DNA of 6,743 nt from Burkholderiales bacterium. Its GTDB lineage: Bacteria; Pseudomonadota; Gammaproteobacteria; Burkholderiales; Burkholderiaceae_C. Each line of letters begins with the position of its first letter. The first letter of the stretch is position 1. Below, piece after piece: positions 1 through 3,276 of the stretch. The stretch covers positions 1-6,743 of the forward strand of contig JANXMO010000489.1 in the NCBI GenBank assembly GCA_025354615.1, in the 5' to 3' direction. Made by a program: the position numbers and the translations under genes. Under the pieces are notes generated by a model that did not search any database, was not told where the DNA came from, and saw nothing but the letters and a program-made list of their open reading frames with translations.

Positions 1-150
1 CTCGAAATTCTCGTTCACCTTGTGCGCGCCGACGCTTTGGTCACGAACGAAACTCGCTTCATGGCCCGCGCGTTCGATGAAATTTGGAAGCCCAAAGGCA
101 AGAGGCGCTTTACGAGCACAGAGTTCGCCGCGTTTCTTACGCGGCTGTGA
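1..150 (+). CDS. C-terminal end of a protein, possibly PIN-domain (5' truncated by window)
   Basis: The first frame is open from the window edge to a TGA at 148-150, giving 49 residues that read LEILVHLVRADALVTNET and end in EFAAFLTRL. The stretch ADALVTNE resembles the late acidic motif of PIN-domain nucleases (usually written ADALVTGD), in which an Asp followed by a second acidic or polar residue helps bind the metal. The Trp-Lys-Pro-Lys-Gly segment and the final EFAAFL helix would then be the end of the domain. PIN proteins are often toxin ribonucleases, but the N-terminal acidic residues and any antitoxin gene lie outside the window, so the function is an inference from one short motif. 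The gene could equally be an unrelated hypothetical protein. That this frame is coding is supported by its composition, with no overlap from a better frame. The next gene starts 162 bases downstream. Confidence 0.5.
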   Translation, partial: LEILVHLVRADALVTNETRFMARAFDEIWKPKGKRRFTSTEFAAFLTRL

Positions 151-302
151 AACAAGAGCGGTGGTTGCCAGCTTCCGATTCGACGGTCATCAGTTTTCGA
201 TTTTAAAAATGTGTTCGGCATGAGTGAAGCAGAAGTTTGCTGAGTGCCAGATGAAAAAGTTTCGGCATACCTGCGACATGTATCCTCAGTATCTTTAATC
301 AA

Positions 303-307
303 AAGGA
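303..307 (+). promoter_or_regulatory. Ribosome binding site of the small basic protein
   Basis: The bases AAGGA lie 5 bases before the ATG at 313. This decides the start: the in-frame GTG at 244 would add 23 residues but has no Shine-Dalgarno-like sequence in front of it. Confidence 0.55.
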
Positions 308-312
308 TTGAG

Positions 313-462
313 ATGGCACTGGCAAAAAAGAAGCGTGTAGGTAAGAGAACCATTTCCGCGAAACAGGTTAGAAAGACGGCAAGCGGCAGAAAGCGCCGCA
401 AGTCTGATGGCACTCAGCCACCGAAGGCGGTGACGCCTATTTCTCCGCCAGCAACGTCCTGA
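313..462 (+). CDS. Small, highly basic hypothetical protein (49 aa)
   Basis: I do not recognise this protein. From the ATG at 313 it has 49 residues, of which 15 are Lys or Arg and only one (Asp32) is acidic. There is no Cys and no aromatic residue. The basic residues fall in clusters: KKKR at 5-8, KR at 11-12, RK at 20-21 and RKRRK at 26-30. The tail from residue 33 is rich in Pro, Thr and Ser (QPPKAVTPISPPATS) and is probably disordered. Such a composition suits binding to nucleic acid or another polyanion, but that is inference from charge alone. It is preceded by a good ribosome binding site. It lies 162 bases after the partial upstream gene and converges on the tRNA/ABC unit. Local GC is low (about 42-45% just upstream), unlike the right-hand genes. 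It could also be a chance open frame, although the ribosome binding site argues against this. Confidence 0.5.
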   Translation: MALAKKKRVGKRTISAKQVRKTASGRKRRKSDGTQPPKAVTPISPPATS

Positions 463-527
463 CTAGTCGTAAAGCAAATCGCTGCAAGCCGCTTCGACTT
501 CTCGCTCTTGTAATGTCTTGAGACAAC

Positions 528-562
528 AAAAAACCCGCAGCGCCATGGAGCGTGCGGGTTTT
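528..562 (-). terminator. Rho-independent terminator of the tRNA-Leu / ABC unit
   Basis: A perfect 10-base inverted repeat (AAAACCCGCA at 530-539, TGCGGGTTTT at 553-562) encloses a 13-base loop. Read on the minus strand, the GC-rich stem CCCGCA/TGCGGG runs into six T residues (533-528) and then GTTGT, the classic intrinsic terminator. It lies 32 bases after the 3' end of the tRNA gene. On the plus strand the stem is followed by only four T residues that are part of the stem, so it may also work, more weakly, for the small gene ending at 462. Confidence 0.85.
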
Positions 563-594
563 GAAGCGATATCAGGCGGTGTGAAACGACAACT

Positions 595-686
595 TGGTGC
601 CCGGGACGGGGGTCGAACCCGTACGCCCCTTTTCAGGAAGCGGCGGATTTTAAGTCCGCTGTGTATACCAGTTTCACCACCCGGGC
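595..686 (-). tRNA. tRNA-Leu (anticodon UAA)
   Basis: On the minus strand the gene runs from G at 686 to an encoded CCA at 597-595. The acceptor stem is a perfect 7-pair GCCCGGG/CCCGGGC. The D arm contains GTG...CAC. The anticodon stem GCGGA/TCCGC closes the loop CTTAAAA, which gives anticodon TAA (plus-strand 650-652) and so reads UUA/UUG leucine codons. A long variable arm of about 20 bases follows, as expected of a class II tRNA (Leu, Ser, Tyr). The T arm is ACGGG-TTCGACC-CCCGT and the discriminator is A, as expected for leucine tRNAs. All stems are intact, so it should be functional. It begins 17 bases after the stop codon of the ABC transporter gene on the same strand and may be co-transcribed with it or have its own promoter. 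Confidence 0.97.
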
Positions 687-694
687 ATGGGTGC

Positions 695-700
695 ATTATC
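695..700 (-). promoter_or_regulatory. Candidate -10 element for tRNA-Leu
   Basis: On the minus strand GATAAT matches the sigma-70 -10 consensus at 5 of 6 bases and sits 8 bases before the tRNA 5' end, so transcription would start almost at the mature end. The best -35 partner I can find is GGGACA with a spacer of about 19 bases, which is weak. The position fits a tRNA promoter, but the evidence is slight. Confidence 0.25.
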
Positions 701-703
701 GGC

Positions 704-2551
704 TCAGACAAGACTGTCTTGTCCCATGTCTTCGCCCAAAAAGCCGCCGCTTTGATGGGCCCACAGCCGCGCATACAAACCACCGCGCGCGAGCAGGCTG
801 CGGTGGTCGCCTTCTTCGACGATGCGGCCTTTGTCCAGCACGACCAGCCGGTCCATCGCGGCGATGGTCGACAAGCGGTGCGCAATCGCCACCACCGTCT
901 TGCCTTCCATCAGCCGGTACAGGCTGGCCTGTATCGCTACTTCCACTTCGCTGTCGAGCGCGCTGGTGGCTTCGTCGAGCAGCAAAATGGGCGCGTCTTT
1001 GAGCATCACGCGGGCGATGGCAATTCGCTGGCGCTGGCCGCCGCTCAGCTTGACGCCGCGTTCGCCGACATGCGCGTCGTAACCGCTGCGGCCGTGCGGG
1101 TCACTCAGCGCGCCGATGAAGTCGTGTGCTTCGGCGCGCCGGGCGGCGGCGACCATGTCGTCATCACTGGCGCCGGGGCGGCCGTAAAGCAGGTTGTCGC
1201 GCACCGAGCGGTGCAGCAGCGAGGTGTCCTGCGTCACCATGCCGACCTGGGCGCGCAGGCTGTCCTGCGTCACGCCAGCGATGTCCTGGCCGTCGATCAG
1301 GATGCGGCCGCCAGCTACGTCGTGAAAGCGCAGCAGCAGGTTGACCAAGGTGCTTTTGCCGGCGCCAGAGCGGCCGATCAGGCCAATTTTTTCGCCGGCT
1401 TTGATGTGCAGTGACAAGCCGTCGATGACTTTGTTGGCGCCGCCATAGGCAAAGTCGACATCCTCGAAACGCACGTCGCCGCGGCTGACGACGAGCGGCG
1501 TGGCGCCGGGCGCATCCACCACCGCCTGCTGGCGCGACAAGGTGTTGATGCCGTCCTGCACGGTGCCGATGTGTTCGAACAGGCTGGACATTTCCCACAT
1601 CACCCAATGCGAAATGGCGTTCAGGCGCAGCGACATGGCCGTGGCCGCTGCCACCGCGCCCACGCCCACTTGGCCGTGCATCCACAAATAAAGCGCTACG
1701 CCGCCGGTCGCGGCGATCAACAACACGCTCAGCAAATGGTTGGTGATTTCGAAGCCGCTGACGAGCCGCATTTGCGCATGCACGGTCGTCAAAAATTCCT
1801 GCATGGCCGAGCGCGCGTGCCCGGCCTCGCGCCCGGCGTGGGAAAACAGCTTGACGGTGGCGATGTTGGTGTAGGCGTCGGTGATCCGGCCGGTCATCAA
1901 CGACCGTGCACTGGCCTGCTGTTTGGCCGTGCGCGACAGGCGCGGCACGAAGTGGCGCATGGCGCTGGCGTACAGCACCGCCCAGCCCAGAAAAGGCCAC
2001 AGCAGCGCCGTATCGAAGTGCCCCACCAGCGCCACCATGGTGGCAAAGTAAATCACGACGAATACCAGGATGTCGGCCACGATCATCCACACATCGCGCA
2101 CCGCCAGCGCGGTTTGCATGACCTTGGCCGCCACCCGCCCGGCAAATTCGTCCTGAAAAAAGTGCAGGCTTTGCGCCAGCATCAGGCGGTGGAAATTCCA
2201 GCGCAGCCGCATCGGGAAGTTGCCCGCCAGCGCCTGGTGTTTGAAGGCCGTTTGCAGCGCCACCAGCAGCGTGCTGCCCAGCAGCACGGCCGCCAGGCCC
2301 AGCAGGCTGGCGCGCTCTTTGGCCCACAGCTGTGAGGGCGGCACGGCGGCCAGCCAGTCGACGATGCGGCCCAGCACGGCAAACAGCGCTGCTTCAAACA
2401 CACCGATCAAGGCGGTGAAGGCCGTCATGGCCGCGATGTGCCGGCGCGCGCCTTGCGCGCAAGCCCACATGAAGGCAGAAAATTTCGCCGGCGGCGGCGG
2501 TGGTACGGCGGCCGGATAAGGCGCAATCCGTCGTTCAAACCAGGCAAACAC
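704..2551 (-). CDS. ABC transporter, fused permease/ATP-binding half-transporter (exporter type)
   Basis: A 615-residue inner-membrane protein with the domain order of ABCB/MsbA-like exporters: membrane domain first, ATPase second. Six hydrophobic segments are visible, roughly at 39-62, 83-100, 156-177, 182-198, 271-291 and 294-315. The nucleotide-binding domain spans about 355-590 and all its motifs are intact: Walker A GRSGAGKST (393-401), Q-loop Gln441, signature LSGGQ (502-506), Walker B ILLLDE with Asp526 and Glu527, D-loop SALD (530-533) and H-loop His558. As a half-transporter it should work as a dimer, probably a homodimer because no partner gene is adjacent. The substrate cannot be told from the sequence; multidrug or lipid export are the usual guesses for the family. 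The start is a GTG at 2551 with GGAAAG a few bases upstream, and the resulting N-terminus (MFAWFERR, then a Pro-rich stretch) matches relatives I recall from Burkholderiales. The tRNA-Leu gene follows 17 bases after the stop, with a shared terminator beyond it. Confidence 0.93.
   Translation of the reverse strand: MFAWFERRIAPYPAAVPPPPPAKFSAFMWACAQGARRHIAAMTAFTALIGVFEAALFAVLGRIVDWLAAVPPSQLWAKERASLLGLAAVLLGSTLLVALQTAFKHQALAGNFPMRLRWNFHRLMLAQSLHFFQDEFAGRVAAKVMQTALAVRDVWMIVADILVFVVIYFATMVALVGHFDTALLWPFLGWAVLYASAMRHFVPRLSRTAKQQASARSLMTGRITDAYTNIATVKLFSHAGREAGHARSAMQEFLTTVHAQMRLVSGFEITNHLLSVLLIAATGGVALYLWMHGQVGVGAVAAATAMSLRLNAISHWVMWEMSSLFEHIGTVQDGINTLSRQQAVVDAPGATPLVVSRGDVRFEDVDFAYGGANKVIDGLSLHIKAGEKIGLIGRSGAGKSTLVNLLLRFHDVAGGRILIDGQDIAGVTQDSLRAQVGMVTQDTSLLHRSVRDNLLYGRPGASDDDMVAAARRAEAHDFIGALSDPHGRSGYDAHVGERGVKLSGGQRQRIAIARVMLKDAPILLLDEATSALDSEVEVAIQASLYRLMEGKTVVAIAHRLSTIAAMDRLVVLDKGRIVEEGDHRSLLARGGLYARLWAHQSGGFLGEDMGQDSLV
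707..723. repeat. 17-base palindrome at the 3' end of the ABC gene
   Basis: GACAAGAC-T-GTCTTGTC is a perfect 8+8 inverted repeat around one base, covering the last codons of the ABC gene (QDSLV) just before its TGA. As RNA it could form a 6-pair hairpin with a 5-base loop. No T-run follows, so it is not an intrinsic terminator. It lies just upstream of the candidate -10 for the tRNA gene. Confidence 0.6.
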
Positions 2552-2627
2552 GTGGGGCTTTCCAGCGGCGCAAGCGCCTCTTCATGGGTGCGCGCAGGCG
2601 GCGCGGGGAGCGCGAGCGTAGCTGATT

Positions 2628-2646
2628 TCAGCCTGCCGACGGCTGA
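2628..2646. other. Small inverted repeat in the ABC gene leader
   Basis: TCAGCC (2628-2633) and GGCTGA (2641-2646) are perfect complements around a 7-base loop, in the 142-base gap between the cysteine-cluster gene and the ABC gene. A competing pairing GCTG/CAGC (2621-2624 with 2629-2632) overlaps it. I see no convincing promoter in this gap, so whether the ABC gene is read through from the upstream gene is open. The hairpin may be chance. Confidence 0.3.
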
Positions 2647-2684
2647 CAAGTGCCGTGAAAGTTGGCTGCAGGCAGGTCGCTGTT

Positions 2685-2711
2685 GCTCGATAGTTACTCG
2701 ACTATTTGAGC
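2685..2711 (-). other. Hairpin spanning the stop codon of the cysteine-cluster gene
   Basis: GCTC (2685-2688) pairs with GAGC (2708-2711), and ATAGT (2690-2694) pairs with ACTAT (2701-2705), around a 6-base loop and a small internal loop. The TAA stop of the minus-strand gene (2696-2694) lies inside it. No T-run follows on the minus strand, so it is not a canonical terminator; it could protect a 3' end or be fortuitous. Confidence 0.35.
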
Positions 2712-3011
2712 GTCGCCGTCACAGCCCGCCCCTGCTGCAATCAGCCGCTTTGACCATCTTGCAATGAGAGCGGTTACCCATTGCCACCGAATCCCCAACA
2801 CCCGTTCTGGCGCATGCGCCATGCCGCAGTGGTAGCGCGCCAAGCACTCATCCCACACCAGAGCCCGGCACGCGCCGTGGCGGCGGCCCGACACCAGCAT
2901 GCCCAGCGGGCAAGGTTCGGCAGCGCAGCACATCCCGCAGCCATTGCAAGCCACACCCCAAGCCGGTTTAACCGGCGCATCGGCATGAATAAAGATAATT
3001 TGATGAGACAT
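2694..3011 (-). CDS. Cysteine-cluster protein (YkgJ-like CxxCxxCC motif)
   Basis: The protein has 105 residues starting MSHQIIFIHADAP. It has nine cysteines, five of them in a tight cluster CNGCGMCCAAEPC (Cys22, 25, 28, 29 and 34), with Cys48, 56, 62 and 97 further on. This arrangement is that of the small YkgJ-type cysteine-cluster families thought to bind zinc or an iron-sulfur cluster; the biochemical role is not established. The middle (GRRHGACRALVWDE, then RYHCGM) and a basic, Trp-containing C-terminal helix (about 75-92) look like versions I recall in other Burkholderiales. No signal peptide or membrane segment stands out, so it is probably cytoplasmic. The ATG at 3011 was chosen because the similarity starts there; it has no clear Shine-Dalgarno sequence, and the frame stays open upstream to about 3083, so a longer form cannot be excluded. 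It is divergent from sucA, 265 bases away. Confidence 0.8.
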   Translation of the reverse strand: MSHQIIFIHADAPVKPAWGVACNGCGMCCAAEPCPLGMLVSGRRHGACRALVWDECLARYHCGMAHAPERVLGIRWQWVTALIARWSKRLIAAGAGCDGDAQIVE

Positions 3012-3054
3012 TGCGTCGCACGTTGGATGGCGTTGCACTGAAAACAAAAGCGGT

Positions 3055-3083
3055 AATACAGAGCATGAACCCCTTAGCCACAA
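3055..3083 (-). promoter_or_regulatory. Candidate promoter of the cysteine-cluster gene
   Basis: On the minus strand TTGTGG (3083-3078) and TGTATT (3060-3055) are separated by 17 bases and resemble sigma-70 -35 and -10 boxes at 3 of 6 and 4 of 6 positions. The -10 lies 43 bases before the ATG. This is a weak but correctly spaced match. Confidence 0.3.
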
Positions 3084-3084
3084 A

Positions 3085-3099
3085 TTGTTTCGGGAACAA
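3085..3099. repeat. Inverted repeat TTGTT-N5-AACAA in the divergent intergenic region
   Basis: TTGTT (3085-3089) and AACAA (3095-3099) form a 15-base operator-like dyad next to the candidate -35 of the cysteine-cluster gene. Arms this short can occur by chance. Confidence 0.3.
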
Positions 3100-3120
3100 G
3101 AGCTGCAAAAACCTGGGTGT

Positions 3121-3133
3121 TACAGTCGCTGTA
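3121..3133. repeat. Inverted repeat TACAG-TCG-CTGTA upstream of sucA
   Basis: This perfect 5+5 dyad is echoed by a further GTACAG at 3175-3180, and a separate 10-base palindrome CCAACGTTGG lies between them at 3160-3169. They could be protein-binding half-sites in the sucA control region. I found no clear sigma-70 promoter for sucA, so their position relative to a transcription start is unknown. Confidence 0.3.
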
Positions 3134-3183
3134 CTGACTTGAACCGTCCTTCCCGTCCCCCAACGTTGGTCTATGTACAGCTT

Positions 3184-3234
3184 GGGCGGGTCGCTAGTCC
3201 GCCCCCGGTGAAGCCGGAACGCGGAAGGTTTTTT
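3184..3234 (+). promoter_or_regulatory. Possible attenuator: alternative hairpins ahead of a T-run in the sucA leader
   Basis: Two mutually exclusive stems can be drawn. The first pairs GGGCGG (3184-3189) with CCGCCC (3199-3204). The second pairs TCCGC (3198-3202) with GCGGA (3221-3225), with an inner CCGG (3205-3208)/CCGG (3214-3217) stem capped by a 5-base loop. The second stem is followed, after three bases, by six T residues (3229-3234), which resembles an intrinsic terminator. The first stem uses the same 3199-3204 bases and would act as an anti-terminator. The structure is read from base pairing only; the gap between stem and T-run makes it less than ideal, and no ligand or leader peptide is evident. 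Confidence 0.35.
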
Positions 3235-3246
3235 AACCCACTGTCG

Positions 3247-3261
3247 CGCCGGAAACCGGTG
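3247..3261 (+). other. Hairpin immediately before the sucA ribosome binding site
   Basis: CGCCGG (3247-3252) pairs with CCGGTG (3256-3261), including one G-U pair, around an AAA loop. It ends three bases before the Shine-Dalgarno sequence and could influence translation start. Confidence 0.35.
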
Positions 3262-3264
3262 TAT

Positions 3265-3271
3265 GAGGTGA
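3265..3271 (+). promoter_or_regulatory. Ribosome binding site of sucA
   Basis: GAGGTGA, an excellent match to the 16S rRNA 3' end, lies 5 bases before the ATG at 3277. It fixes the start there even though the frame stays open for 64 codons upstream. Confidence 0.85.
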
Positions 3272-3276
3272 GCGAA

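Noticed and set aside
214..268. Direct repeat TTCGGCAT at 214-221 and 261-268
   Set aside because: Only eight bases, two copies and irregular context; too short to call a repeat array or regulatory pair.
15..413. Minus-strand open frame of 132 codons with a hydrophobic start
   Set aside because: It runs antisense to both the partial gene at 1-150 and the small gene at 313-462, ignores their boundaries, and shows no recognisable motif.
463..885. Minus-strand open frame of 140 codons across the tRNA
   Set aside because: It spans the tRNA-Leu gene and the terminator and is out of frame with the ABC gene end.
518..1414. Plus-strand open frame of 298 codons
   Set aside because: It crosses the terminator and the tRNA gene and is antisense to the well-supported ABC transporter; long antisense frames are expected in high-GC coding DNA.
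1164..2327. Minus-strand open frame of 387 codons rich in Arg, Gly and Ala
   Set aside because: It is a shifted frame of the ABC transporter; the 615-residue frame has every ABC motif.
3033..3059. Plus-strand promoter for sucA with TTGCAC and TAATAC
   Set aside because: The spacer is only 15 bases and the -10 lacks the conserved final T; not enough to call.
3085..3276. A 64-codon N-terminal extension of sucA in the same open frame
   Set aside because: The strong Shine-Dalgarno sequence at 3265-3271 and the family N-terminus put the start at 3277; the extension has no ATG with a ribosome binding site and is full of hairpins typical of a leader.
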